64,000 nt of DNA from Agaricus subrufescens (lineage: Eukaryota; Basidiomycota; Agaricomycetes; Agaricales; Agaricaceae), in NCBI GenBank assembly GCA_029945375.1, contig CM057062.1, forward strand, positions 1,736,001 through 1,800,000, in the 5' to 3' direction. Below, piece by piece: positions 43,580 through 55,510 of the stretch. The notes beneath the pieces were generated by a model. It did no database searches. It was given only the letters and a program-made list of their open reading frames with translations, and had not been told where the DNA came from. A program made the position numbers and the translations under genes. Position 1 is the stretch's first letter. Every line of letters begins with the position of its first letter.

Positions 43580-45157
43580 CAGTGGGCAACAAAACCTTTC
43601 CAATGTTTTGTACATTTGTAAAGAACATGCTATAGCAGTCCAAATAAATTGTGTAAAATCATGAAAATATACAGGAAGGTACATCAGCATCTTGTTTACA
43701 TGTATGTACAATCCTGTGGCTGTGCTTTGAATTTAAGTTCAGTTTCAAGAGGGTTTAAGATTGAGGACCATTGGAAAGGTTTTGTTGCTGCTCATTTCAA
43801 AGACAGAAAAGGCTAATTGCTGGAGCTTGCAATGATGTTTGTCAGCTGAAAGTGTTACATAATGATATTCTCATGTTGCTTTCACTATCCTGTGACATGT
43901 CACACCTGTTATGTCACACCAAACCCCCTGTAATTTGGAAAATAGTCTAAGTCTCCTATTGCTTGAAACTTTGAAGCCTTCTCATCTTGTACCCAGGTTA
44001 AAGTTGCTTACTTGTGTACAAATGGGCTATTTATTATTCAAAAGTATGTGCATGACATCCTGGGGCTATTCTCTTGATCATTTCCAGTGTATTTGTACCA
44101 TTTTTCACTAGAAAACACAATTTTTTCTTTTTTTATGTCAAATTTTGAAAGCTGCTTGGATTTTAATATCTCAAATTCACTTTCAAAACATGAGCATTTA
44201 CTCTATATATAATATCCATAGCAATTTCAATTCAGTTACTGTATGTACAGTTGCAGATAACTGTATTACCTCTTGTAAATTACTTTATCTCTATATGCCA
44301 TTTTGATTTAGCCTTTTTCTTCTTATTCTTACTATTGAACTGTATTGACTTTGTTACAAGGTACTTATTCTAGTATATTGGGCCTATGACATGATTATTT
44401 AGTCCATCAAAACTTGTTTTTCATAAGTCCACATGTGTACCCCTGATTCTATCATGTTATGCTAACATTGCAAGCTATTTCCAGGTAAATTAAAACATTT
44501 GACTACACTTTAGGGGTAACAGAATTAAAGATTAGAACACTAGAGACTCCTATAGTAAATTTTAGAATGAGAACCACCTAGGAATCCAGAGATTTGTGAC
44601 CAAAAAGTAGATAATATAATATTTTAATAAGACTATACATTGAAAAACATCTACAAAAACAGCTGAAACTGGTCTAATCACATCATATAGTGTGATTATG
44701 TTCCAAGCTAACTTTTTCTGAGACCAGATACAAAATTATCACTAAAAACATTTGACTAAATAACAATTTCTTATATAATAATCAAGTAAATGTTTTTCAA
44801 ATATTGGAAGTGGTTTGGTGTGACATAACAAGTGTGACATGTCACAGGATAGTGAAAGCAACATAAGAATATTATTATGTAACACTTTCAACTGACAAAC
44901 ATCATTGCAAGCTCCAGCAATCAGCCTTTTCTGTCTTTGAAATGAGCAGCAACAAAACCTTTCCAATGGTCCTCAATCTTAAACCCTCTTGAAACTGAAC
45001 TTAAATCCAAAGCACAGCCACAGGATTGTACATACATGTAAACAAGATGCTGATGTACCTTCCTGTATATTTTCATGATTTTACACAATTTATTTGGACT
45101 GCTATAGCATGTTCTTTACAAATATACAAAACATTGGAAAGGTTTTGTTGCCCACTG
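43580..45157. mobile_element. Long-TIR noncoding TA element, copy 3 (1578 bp)
   Basis: Starts CAGTGGGCAACAAAACCTT and ends with its reverse complement, flanked by TA (43578-43579 and 45158-45159). The interior matches 38767-40339 in reverse orientation almost base for base. No coding potential. The ~340-bp inverted repeats contain an internal reversed copy of the terminal motif (cattggaaaggttttgttgc). Confidence 0.92.
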
Positions 45158-45368
45158 TAGTAATGTGAATGAGGTACTAAGAAGGTTTAAAAAGCCATGA
45201 TTATACATGTAAGCAACAGGACAAAAGCTATTTTAAAAATGAGTTTGTGGGAAAGTAATACAAACAACAGCTAAGTGATAGACGAGTCACAGGGATGGGA
45301 AGGAACATACTACTTCACAGAGATGTAAGGTGAAAAAGATAGTAAAAGAATAAGAAACATGCACATTC

Positions 45369-46689
45369 TTATGCAGTCTGTACTACAGTCCTTCCCTTCA
45401 CTTTTGGTGGGTTGTTGATATCATTTTGTCGCTGCCGCTTTGTCACCCCAGTACCTTGAATGGCATCATCAATGTTTTTGCACGATCTCTTCAAAGCTGC
45501 CCTTGGTTTTGGTTGCACCCTCAGTTTTGGTTGCACAGGTATCTGGATATCAGTACTTTTATTACTCCTTGCAGCTTGTTTCTGGCGTCGTGCTGTGGTC
45601 TTCAACTGAGTGGAGGAATTGTTCTGATGCACTTGCTGTTCTGGTTCTGGCCCTGGTTCTTCATGTTCCAAAGCATCCATCAATCCCCCATCACCACCAT
45701 CTCCTTGCACTGCAGTGCCTTGAGCTTCAAAATCGTCATCATCATCATCTCCCTCAAGGTTACCATTGACATCCTCAGCATCAGCCCCATTCTCAAGTCT
45801 GTCATCCAAGTCAAAGTAATTGTTACTGTCAAGGTCATTTTGCTCCAAGCCATCATTACACTCAAACTCGCCAACAATATCCTCCATTTTGTTGTCACAC
45901 TTGAGATCTGTGTCACTATCGTCTCCAAGATTCCTGTCCCCAAAGTTATCATTACCTTCAGTCTGCGGTTCGTGATCGGCTCCAGCTGATGGAATCTCAT
46001 TATGAGCAGTGTAGGCCTTCTCTCGTTTAGTTTGATTGGTTTAATAATTTGCCAGTATCCCCTTGATTATCTCATAGATGGCCCAGTCTGATTCATATTT
46101 TCGAAGCTCCGCATAATCGTGCTTCGCCTTATAGATTGATGAGTGAAGAAAATCATAGTAAACCGACGAGTAGGGAAAAGACATACGAGTTTGGCTACCA
46201 TCGCCAACTGCGACAGGTCAACCAGTTTGTATACCGTAGTGAAATTGATTCCAACTGCCTTCATTTTGTTGCTAATTATGTGCTATAGTAAATCAGTAAA
46301 CAAAAGTAACAGTGTCAGCTGGATTTACACGGCATTGGTTGTAAGCTAGTTTATCATTTTCCAACCTCATGTCAGTTCGAAGATCGGCAATCTTCTCAGG
46401 GCACAGAATGAGTTCGTGAGAACCTTTGGTCTTGGGGCATGAAACTACGGCTTTCCTGAACTGGTTAAGCTCCACTGAAAACAGGATGAGATTCAAATAT
46501 AGTGAAGGATGATGATTTACCTTCTTGTTGAATGACACGATTTCTTAATTGGCCGATGTCGAGCTGTTGAAGAGCAGTATTACGGGGACCGTCATGAGGA
46601 GTGGCTTTACTCATTTTGGGGATTGCCCGAACTTGTTGATTCTCTTTCAACGAGGAGGAGGTCTTGGTTGGTTGTTTGCTAGCAGGCAT
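45369..46689 (-). pseudogene. Four-exon gene of unknown function with one in-frame TAA
   Basis: Exons are 46521-46689, 46329-46474, 46187-46282 and 45369-46127; all junctions are GT-AG and phases agree. The N-terminal part (MPASKQPTKTSSSLKE, then 'LQQLDIGQLRNRV') is followed by 'MKAVGINFTTVYKLVDLSQL' and 'AKHDYAELRKYESDWAIYE'. A TAA at 46041-46043 then interrupts a frame that stays open for 223 more codons: a strongly acidic region (EGDDDDDDFE) and a basic C-terminus with NLS-like KRSCK and KRQRQ. Either the gene ends at the TAA as a ~165-aa protein, or it is a ~389-residue gene with one nonsense change. The function is not recognised. Confidence 0.55.
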
Positions 46690-46772
46690 AGTAAGCAATG
46701 CAGTTGCGTAGAAGAGTAGGAAAGCTGTGAAATGTGAAGGACAACGCGGAGAGAACTTAAATACTTCGCAAC

Positions 46773-47060
46773 TTACGGACAAGACATCATACTGACAGTC
46801 GATGACTCGACATACTGCCACTCAATGCGGTGGCCGGACAAAGGAGAGCTGACACATGTAGGCCGACGGTGTAGGTGGTAACGATGTTTCACCGAATTAT
46901 TAACAGGAAAAATGAGAGAAATATACTCCACTTTACGTCTTTCTGCATATTCTAGCCCGGTATAATGAGTGCCGACATCCGGTGGGGCGGATAGTATGTC
47001 TTGCCTCGGTCGCTTGGCAGGAGGCGGCGGTGGTGGAACAAGATTATTAGAGCAGCACAT
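46773..47060 (-). CDS. Hypothetical ORF, possibly spliced, weak
   Basis: Starts MCCSNNLVPPPPPPAKRPR, then 'DVGTHYTGLEYAERRK'. A donor-like gtaaag follows 'AERR', and in-frame sequence continues to 'WQYVESSTVSMMSCP'. It lies just upstream of the 46689 gene on the same strand and is divergent from the 47245 gene. It could be a remnant exon of a larger gene (a donor site gtaagtt follows at 47088). Low certainty. Confidence 0.3.
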   Translation of the reverse strand: MCCSNNLVPPPPPPAKRPRQDILSAPPDVGTHYTGLEYAERRKVEYISLIFPVNNSVKHRYHLHRRPTCVSSPLSGHRIEWQYVESSTVSMMSCP

Positions 47061-47244
47061 AGCGAAATTGGAAAAGATAATGCTTAACTTACGTCTTCCT
47101 AGTACATACGGCCGGGCAAATTTGATTCCGATACCTGGCTGTGCATATAGCGAAGTCGCTTTGATAATCTGATAAAACGCTTATCTATAAATGGAAAAGG
47201 TATAAGTTCCAGGAAACAGCCCTAACAATTCAAAGCCCTCGCTG

Positions 47245-47989
47245 ATGCCTCCTCCTTCGAAGCGATTCACCTCTGTAGACCCGGACGGCTTGTGGGATGA
47301 AGTTTATGATGTTCCACACTTTGATAATCTGCAGGGGTTGCTTCAGTATCTCGAAGAGCACCCAGATAAACCTCACCCGAGTAGAGAATACTTGTCGCCC
47401 TCATATGGTATGGAGGAGCCATCATGTTCCACTGACGGGATGGCACCTGCAACCAAGCCGCTTATTAGCGAACAGAGCTGGCAAGATGGTAAGAAATTTA
47501 CAAGGGACAGTCATTTGATGCTCAACAACACACAGTGATTAGGGAACGAGGAAAAAGGTCGGTTAGGAATCGCACTGAAGGAGTAGATCTTGAAGGCGGG
47601 GCAATTGATTCTGCCGCTGGAGGTAAGGATAATGCCCAGCCGGAAATTGCAGTCGGTTTCGTTGCCGAACCAGGTAGTGCTCACCAGTGTACCGCTGTTG
47701 AGGCAATAGTCACAGAAGACGCCGATGACGCTAAAAAACAATGGAAGAAGAGCTGCCGGAAACGACGTAGAAAGGATGCTGTTGAGGTCTTAATCGAAAA
47801 AGGTCTAGACGAGCAACAGCAGAAGGTAAGTGATTATTTTTGAAGGTTAAAGAAAGCTAAATTCTCTCACTTTAGCGACCTAAAACTATTCACATTAGTA
47901 TTCCGAACAATAGCAAGGGCGGTTTCAAGATCGAAATGGATTTGTCAGAGCACGGGGAGAAGATTTGTGTTGCAGTAGGCGCAATCTGA
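47245..47989 (+). CDS. Three-exon gene, 215 aa, function unknown
   Basis: Exons 47245-47488, 47536-47825 and 47876-47989 join through 47- and 50-bp GT-AG introns into exactly 216 codons including TGA. The protein starts MPPPSKRFTSVDPDGLWDEV, has 'FDNLQGLLQYLEEHP', an acidic middle (TEDADDAKKQWKK) next to a basic stretch (KSCRKRRRK) resembling a nuclear signal, and ends 'HISIPNNSKGGFKIEMDLSE'. A TATA-like 'ctataaat' lies about 60 bp upstream. I do not recognise the family. It is one of the few unbroken genes here, so it may be a host gene. Confidence 0.68.
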
Positions 47990-48430
47990 GTATGCGTGGT
48001 TAGAACAGAACAAAATGATACATTTTAATACATTCCCTGCTATTGGTAATGGGTTTGGTATATGGCAATGAGTGAGCAAACGATCCATGACAATTGTTTG
48101 GCACATACCATTAGCAAGTGAAATATACGACATGAATGTATTATTTTATTACTTGATTATAGTCAAAATATAAACTATAAGTGCCTTTTCAGTGATGCTG
48201 AGCCTATAGATTTGCGACAAGAAAAACTTACCAGATGTAGCATCAGATGATGTTCCCACAGGAACTGCAGGCGCTGATAGTATGTCCATCGAAGGCTACA
48301 ATGTAAACTAGAAGTCCAATGCCGACCGAAATGCAAAAGATAATGTACAAATGGGATCTACTACACGTGAAAATTTCTAATCTCTACAGGGTTGCACCAA
48401 GCGTCATCAATAACTTACAGATAAAAGTAA

Positions 48431-51212
48431 TTATGTGCTACAAAAAATCCCTAAAAATCGTGTCGACCATTTTTCCACAGATGCGTTGGCTCTCCGAGCA
48501 TCCCCAAAACCTCGAGTGTTCTGGCGCCATTGGGTGGCTGTGAGAAGGAATTTCGGATTTACGGTAATCTTCTCATCAAGGATCAGAGCGTGACGATTCG
48601 TGTAGAGTTCTTCTAGGCGAGGGACCCAACGGCCTTGGTCATCGCCACTGCCTTCAAACGTGGAGACAAGAGGGTTCCACGACTGCTTCCTGATCCCTGT
48701 ACCGATGCCTTATACAGGGCATTGAGCACCGAAACTGTATGATATTGTATTGTAGAACATACCTGTGAAGCTTTGATAAATGCCACATAAGAGATCCAGC
48801 TCATTCGTCGTCAAATCATCATCCACATATTCCACGCCATGTTTATCGACCGCGCAAAAGTTGAGAGCATTGTCATGATGTAGACCCGACAGCCCTTGCA
48901 AAGCTTCACTTATACTGATACCTCCATCCAAGGCCAAGCGTCGAACATAACCACCACGTAATATGGCCGCACGGCCGCGCTGCGATGCCAATATGGACTG
49001 ACACCTTTGCTTCCAGTAGTCATAGTCCGATGGTGTGAAAACATGGTCCGAAAAGATCATCGGCGTTGCAGCGCATGGTAGTTCAGGACGCGCGGGTTGG
49101 AGGCTGCCTCGTTTCTGTAAGGTTCGGAATGGGACATTGGATTGTGCCAGCTCGATGGCAATATCCTCGTCATTGAGCTCGGGGTGTAGACGACAGATCA
49201 TGACAGCAGCAGAGGCGGTATAGACAGCGATATTCCAGGAGGCAGTGGCTAGGTCGCCGAAGTCGAACATATAAAGGAGCTGAGGGCCAGCCTGCACTCG
49301 TTTGATACAGCGTAGCCGAGGAGAGAACTTGAGAGGGTCTCTGCACCTTGAGGACAAGTCCCACACACCTGCCAGCGGTTCGTCACCTTCCTTGCTGGCC
49401 AAGCACAGCCCAAAGTCAATGCACGCGTGGCCCATTGGTGTTGTCCAGAAAGCACTGTTGGGTTTGACGGCGCAAATGCCAGTGATAGCGAGCAGAGTTT
49501 TGATATCGGCTAACGTTGCTGAGTGTCCAAATTGGGTGGATAGTTGAGGGGGCAAGAAACCATAGAACTTTTTCAGGACATCGAGGACTTCCACTTGAGA
49601 TCGCTCCCATTCTTCATGGGGGATGGGCCGTGGGCCGTGCTCTACAGGGGGACTGACGGGGGAGGTAACCAATGCAGAGGTCATGAGGGGTGCTGTCGCC
49701 AACGACGACACTGAGGGGCTAGTTGACAGAGGCACGGTAGTATGAACTGGAGAAACACTGGTGGGAGAGCTTGGGCCTCCCTCATCTTGGCGTGTCTCCT
49801 GTGCTTTTGCTTCATCTATCCCATCATCCGATTCTTCATATGCTTCATCAACCCACTCACTACAAAGACTCCACTCATTGCAAAATGAATCGTAACGTGC
49901 TTCACCAGGGCGGGCTTCTTCCAGAGTCTCGCTACGATCTTGCTTCGGGATCAGAGTACGAACGAACTTTGGTGGAGTATCCAGACTCCACTCCCACACA
50001 TACACAGCAGCGCTCACGGTTGGCGGCTTGTTTGCGCGATTAAGCCTTGTTTGTCGAGCAGTGGGGGTTTCATGAAGTAGCATTCGTTGGTGTCTCTCCT
50101 CGTGCTTCTTCTCAAACGCTTCCCAGACATCTCGGCCCGATCTTTCAACTTGACGTAGTCGCCCATTCTTCCAAACAAGTTTGCTGATTTGAGAGGGCGA
50201 GGAAGGGGGTTGTTGGTCGTCCTCGGCGACATGTAATGGCTGGGGGCTTGCTGGCGTAAAGTGAGGCTCTGTTGAAGGCATGAGTTGACATTTGAGACAG
50301 TATTGTATGCTACACACCATAGATTTGTGAATCCTCCCATTCATACTCTGGGTTAGAGGTGTAGGAAGGTATAGAAGGCGAGATGACAGTGGTTGCGGCT
50401 TGGAGGACTTCAGGTGGGGGTACCATTAGGTAAAAGTTAGCCCGTCTGCTTTGCGTGATTTCTCGAGACCCCCAGCGATACCATATTGGCATTCCACAGT
50501 GATCGAACCACCAAGCTGAGGGTTGGCCTGGCTGATCGTCGGGGTTGTGTAGAAATACCCCTGCGCGATTGGCATCCCAGAGACGTTGGAGTAACAGAGC
50601 ACAATGCAGCGACTCCCACACGCTTATACGGCTCTTGTCCCACATAACCAACACCTTGTACCACTCTGTAGGGGATATACCCTCCAGATACTTCGGATCC
50701 TCCAGAATCACCTTCAACATCCAATATAGTAGGGCAATCCACATCGCGAACCAGTCTCGGCCTTGACGCGCATGGTTCCACGTCTCAGCTTCAGTGGGGT
50801 GGCCATTAGTGTAGCCCCACTTTCGTGTAGAATAGGGCTCTAGGTACTGTATGTTCCAACGGCGCGAGAAGATTCCCAACACCTCTCAAATTAATGTCTC
50901 TACTGCCAGCCACCTATTTTGAGAAAGAAACGGCAGCTTATAAAGCGTGCCATCATCCTTTTGAAGAAGTTGTCGAGGCATATAACCAAGGTCTTCTACG
51001 AGAGCACCGTTCCAACACACTGGTCGCCTCGGCATGAAACCCAGCCACGGAACCCTCTCAGACCACCAAAACGGCTCCTCAAAGGCTTCCACGCCCACAT
51101 GATTGAACAAAGTAATATTATCTAGATTAAGTTGGCCAGGTAGCTGCACATCTCTGTCGCAGTTAGGCAAATAGTATATGTCGCCATTGATAAGGTAGGC
51201 TCGGCCTGGCAT
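48431..51212 (-). pseudogene. Large conserved basidiomycete-type protein (892 aa) with one in-frame TGA
   Basis: Exons 50318-51212, 48763-50268 and 48431-48708 join at GT-AG introns of 49 and 54 bp; total 2679 nt = 893 codons. Start MPGRAYLINGDIYYLP. The N-terminal third holds 'PWLGFMPRRP', 'RRWNIQYLEPYS' and 'WFDHCGMPIWYRWG'. The middle is Pro/Ser-rich and acidic. The C-terminal third has 'LQYMFDFGD'-like 'LLYMFDFGDLATASWNIAVY', 'PSDYDYWKQRCQSIL', then 'KQSWNPLVSTFEGSG'. The sole break is TGA at 50886-50888 ('ETLI-stop-EVLG'), consistent with CGA to TGA. I know such proteins only as uncharacterised in Agaricomycetes. No catalytic motif seen. Confidence 0.65.
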
Positions 51213-52200
51213 TGTTGAGGGAGATCGGGATGATAAGATTGGAGTCTATGAGTTTTTGAATGGGTGGATAATGATGCTCCTGGACAGTCCAAGAGCTAGT
51301 AGTGTCTATCTCGGACAGTCCGAGATACGGTGGTTGAGGAGGACGGGATGGTGGTGAACGTGGTGAGTGAGAAAAATTTGATTGGATCAGTGATTGTATC
51401 GAACTGAACTTTGGTCATGTTGTCAGTAACAATCTTTGATGCCATCATTGTCAACCGAAATGTGACTTTGGTGATGTTACTGGCATGACCACGTAACGCT
51501 GATCTCTCTCTCTCCCCCCATACGATTAGTCCATAGGCCTGGTAAGTCAGCGCCTACCGTATCTGTCAGCTGATTCTCTGTACTAGGCTCTGCGTGTATG
51601 AAGACTCTTCAAGATCAATATCCACTGGCGGCGATGAACCATCCATCCAAATTTTACTGGTGCCGGACTGTCCAGTGTCAACCCTTCATTCACTATGGCA
51701 GGCTCCTGCTATAATCATCTCCCCATCCACCTTATTCCTTACTGCATTGTCATCTCTTCAATCGCCTCATCATTGCCACTTGCTGCCCGGCTTACAATAT
51801 CCTCTAAAGATGACGGGCCGTGCTGCTCGAAGCCCGGTATACTGGGCCCATACTCAAAGGCAGTGGGAATGCCGAGCCCTCAGTATACACCCTCCTCTGA
51901 ATTCCGGTTTTTACAACCTTCTCAACTACTATCCTCTCCCGATGTCGCTCATCTCGTCACCAATATTTGTTGTTGGCCTACGACGATTCCGCCGTCCCAG
52001 TAAAACGATGTATCGCGATGCTCTATGTCCCTATAATTCTAGCAGTCAATGAAAAATTTTGATAAATGAATTACCTACAAGCCGCCTGGGCTTGGCTCGG
52101 TCGATACACAGCCGGTCGGCTGGAAAATTATTCCGCGTCCGTCCCCTGCTACATATATTCCACCCGTAGCAGCTACACCCCCCCGTACAACCTTCTCACC
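51213..52200. other. Intergenic interval between the 892-aa gene and Plavaka remnant
   Basis: No supported gene. 51308-51326 is a perfect palindrome (atctcggaCAGtccgagat), and related 'ggacagtcc' and 'gactgtcc' words recur near 51282 and 51666. The open frame at 51594-52052 lacks any recognisable feature. CACTA-type terminal repeats for the neighbouring transposase were sought but not identified. Confidence 0.45.
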
Positions 52201-55200
52201 ATGCCGCCTAAGCGCCATATATCTAGGGTCAGGTGCCCCTGCCCTTGTGGTGAACTGGTCACTCCTGTGGTAAGACGGCGACACATGAAGCACCGAGGCA
52301 AGTTTGTCGCGCACAGGGTATGGAGTGCCTCACGGCGGTCACGCAACAAGCGAGCCTTAAAAGACAGCGAGCCAGCAACAAACAGACACCCGGATGTGCA
52401 CACCTCTTCCGCTGCCCCTCCACCACCTCCACCATCGCCTCCCCCCCCATCTATTCGCTTTGGGATTGCAGACAACGTTTTACATGCAGCTGAACCTCCA
52501 CCTTTCCCTGCTGTCAACCACCCCCCACCCGAAGAACAAGTAGGCACTGATGTCAGGCGGGCGATTAGAGTGAGAGAGCAGATGGGAGTGGCAATGGAGC
52601 GAACTTGGAGACAAACTTGTCGGCGGATGCAAGAGTTAGACGATGAAGTTCCTCAAGAAGACGACGAGGATTCCCAAGATGACGACGAGGAACAACTTGA
52701 CCCTTCTACTGACACGCTCTACGACTTGCTACCTACAGACGAAGAGGATTCAGACGAAGATTCGGAAGGCAATGACAAAATGGATGAAGAAAGTGATGAA
52801 CTTTGTACCGATGTGGCGGGCATTACTCTCTGGGATAGAGTTCTGGAATGTTGGAGGCGCGAAGTAGCAGCACTAGGTCCGTTCTTATCCTCACTTGCTC
52901 AATCTCATGTAATTTATTCAATGACAGATGATTTCCAAAGCCTTAATGAGGCCGACGTTGACCTTCTCCTCAAATATGTTCTCAAGATTGAAGACCGTTT
53001 AGCCCGATAGGACATTTGTATGAATGGAGTGCGTGTTTCGAAACAAGCGTCACAGCTCTCTCAAAATGACGAAGAAACGCGTCCATGAGTTGTCCGGTCT
53101 GCAGCCCGTTCGCTACAGCTGCTGCATCAACAGCTGCGTCTGCTTCACTGGGCCATATGAACATTACACTATATGTCCAAACCCCCAATGCAAGGAACCA
53201 AGGCTTAACACCAAGGGTCAACCACGAAAATATTTTGCCTATCTTCCTATCATCCCTCGTCTACTTGCTATGTTGGCAAGTCGTGAGCATGCTCAAAAAA
53301 TGCGCTATTGGGCTGAATTCCAGCACGAACCGGGCGTAATTAGAGATGTCTTTGATGGCTCATACTATCAATCACTCCTTCGAACTATTGTCCCCACAGG
53401 CGACGATGACAACCCATTTTTTTACTTCTCCGACAAGCGCGACGTTGCCCTTGGTCTTTCAACTGATGGGTTTGCCCCTTTCAAACGACGTAGCCAAACA
53501 TGCTGGCCAATCGTTTTATTTGTCTACAATCTTTCGCCCGAAATACGGTTCCAAAAGAAGCATCGGTTACGAGTTGGTGTAATTCCGGGCCCCAAGAAAC
53601 CATGGGATTCGGACTCTTATTTCTGGCTGCTTGTTCAAGAGTTGATACAGCTTGAGGCTGGCGTCAAGGCTTGGGACTCGGTCTCCGAGGTATATTTTAT
53701 CCTCCACGCTTATCTCATCCTCCTTTTCGGTGACATCCCTGCCATGGCCCTCATCATGAACATGAAAGGCTCGAATGCACTCTCTCCATGTCGCGTCTGC
53801 AAAATTAAAGGCATATGTAATCATCTCGCAGCCAAAAAAACATACTACGTTCCCTTATGACGAGACAATCTTGGGAACGCTAATCCAATGCGTTATGATC
53901 CGAGGGATCTTCCGATACGGACACACCAGGAACTGATGGAACAAGCAATTGCCGTACAAATGTCGCCTACTAATGTCGCATTTGAAAATCTCGCAAAGCG
54001 GTATGGTATTAAGGGCATACCAGTCCTTTCAAATGTATCCGCAATTTCATTCCCTCAATCGTTTCCCTTTGATTTCATGCACTTGATTTGGGAAAATTTG
54101 ATCCCCAACCTTATATCGTTCTGGATTGGCGAGTTTAAAGACTTAGACCACAGTAACGAGGGTTATTTCATAGGGCCTCGGGCTTGGGATGAAATTGGAA
54201 AAGCTACGGAAGACTGCGGGTCGACAATTCCCTCTTCTTTCGGTGCTCGCGTCCCCAACATTGCCAAGAAACGATCACAAATGTCCGCCGAAATGTATTC
54301 GAACTGGACACTCTTTATTGCTCCGATCGTTCTCTGTGGAAAATTTCCTAAGGCGGTATACTACAAGCATTTCATGAAGCTTGTTAAGCTCCTCAAGCTT
54401 TGCCTGTCTTTAGAAATGAACGAAGAGATGTTACATCAAATTGAGGAAGGTTTTGTTGACTGGGTATGTGGTTACGAACGGTAAGAATAGCTAGAATTTG
54501 TGTTTGGCCTGTTCTAAACAAAGTACAGGTATTACTTTCGCAACAAACCAGAACGACTACCTGCCTGCCCGTTGACTCTCCATGCATTGCTTCACATTGC
54601 ATGGGGTATCCGAGTAGCCGGTCCCGTTTGGTGTTACTGGGCATATCTGATGGAACAGGAATGCAACAACCTGCTCTGTGCCATCAAGAGTCGGCGACAC
54701 CCTTACGAATCCATTAATACCTTCATGGTTGCGACGGCCCAGCTTGACCAAATTCGATTACTGTACAACCTACAAGATCTGTTAGATTTGGGCCTTCGGG
54801 TGAAGACGATGCATCAACTAATTCACGAGTCATGTAAGTTACACCGTGCCTTTGTAACATTCAATTATTCACTTGTGAATCTAGATCCCACTTACAAACT
54901 TTGGGGCCCTCGGCAGAAAGACATCCTTCCAATACCTATTCGTAACAAGATTCATGCGAGTTTAGCTACGCGATTCAATGCATCGATATCAACTGTACGG
55001 GCTGCCATTAAGCTCAATGGCCCCCTTCTTCAATATGGCAAGGCCACCTTTCTCGGGAATGGCGAGATCATGGTCGCATGTCAGATTGTTAGGCAGAGCG
55101 AAGATAGCCGAGACGCTTCTTATGTGAAGGTCAGTATCATTGCCCACCGCCTGTAAAGAGAACACTGATTCAATTCTATGTAGTATATCCTTTGTGTAGA

Positions 55201-55510
55201 TCGCTTTGCAAGACAACGGAGACGCGAGCCAGAATATGTAACTGTCATATCGTATGGCCAGTTGCAGCGTCTTGTTGTGTTAGAATTACCGGTTATCCCG
55301 CAACTAAACCTGAACTCGCCGTCAACAATCATTTTCGCTATTATCCAGAGCATCAACAAAACAGAACAAGATGGCATCGCTTACTGCCATGAACCTTCTA
55401 TCGTCGAAGCCGTCGACTTAAATACCGTAGAGTGTGTTGTCGGGAGAGTTCGCAGAGGGAATAGTTGGGGCATTGTGGATCGAAGCAATACAGTTACAGA
55501 AATAGAGTGA
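52201..55510 (+). pseudogene. Plavaka (EnSpm/CACTA-type) transposase, decayed
   Basis: Starts MPPKRHISRVRCPCPCGE with a Cys/His N-terminal motif, then an acidic stretch (EVPQEDDEDSQDDDEE). Core motifs of the Transposase_21-like family follow: 'YSCCINSCVCFTGPYEH', 'CPNPQC', 'LSTDGFAPFKR', 'WPIVLFVYNL', 'FGDIPAMALIMNMKGSN' and 'SPCRVCKIKG'. The C-terminal half has 'FPFDFMHLIWENLIPNL' and 'LHIAWGIRVAGPVW'. Introns are visible at about 54470-54527, 54833-54884 and 55129-55182. Breaks: a frameshift near 53000, TGA at 53021-53023, and TGA at 53858-53860 where Arg (CGA) is expected. It would mobilise a CACTA-like element; this copy is inactive. Confidence 0.82.

Noticed and set aside
51594..52052. 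152-aa ORF upstream of the Plavaka remnant
   Set aside because: No motif, no splice support, composition like random sequence; left unannotated.
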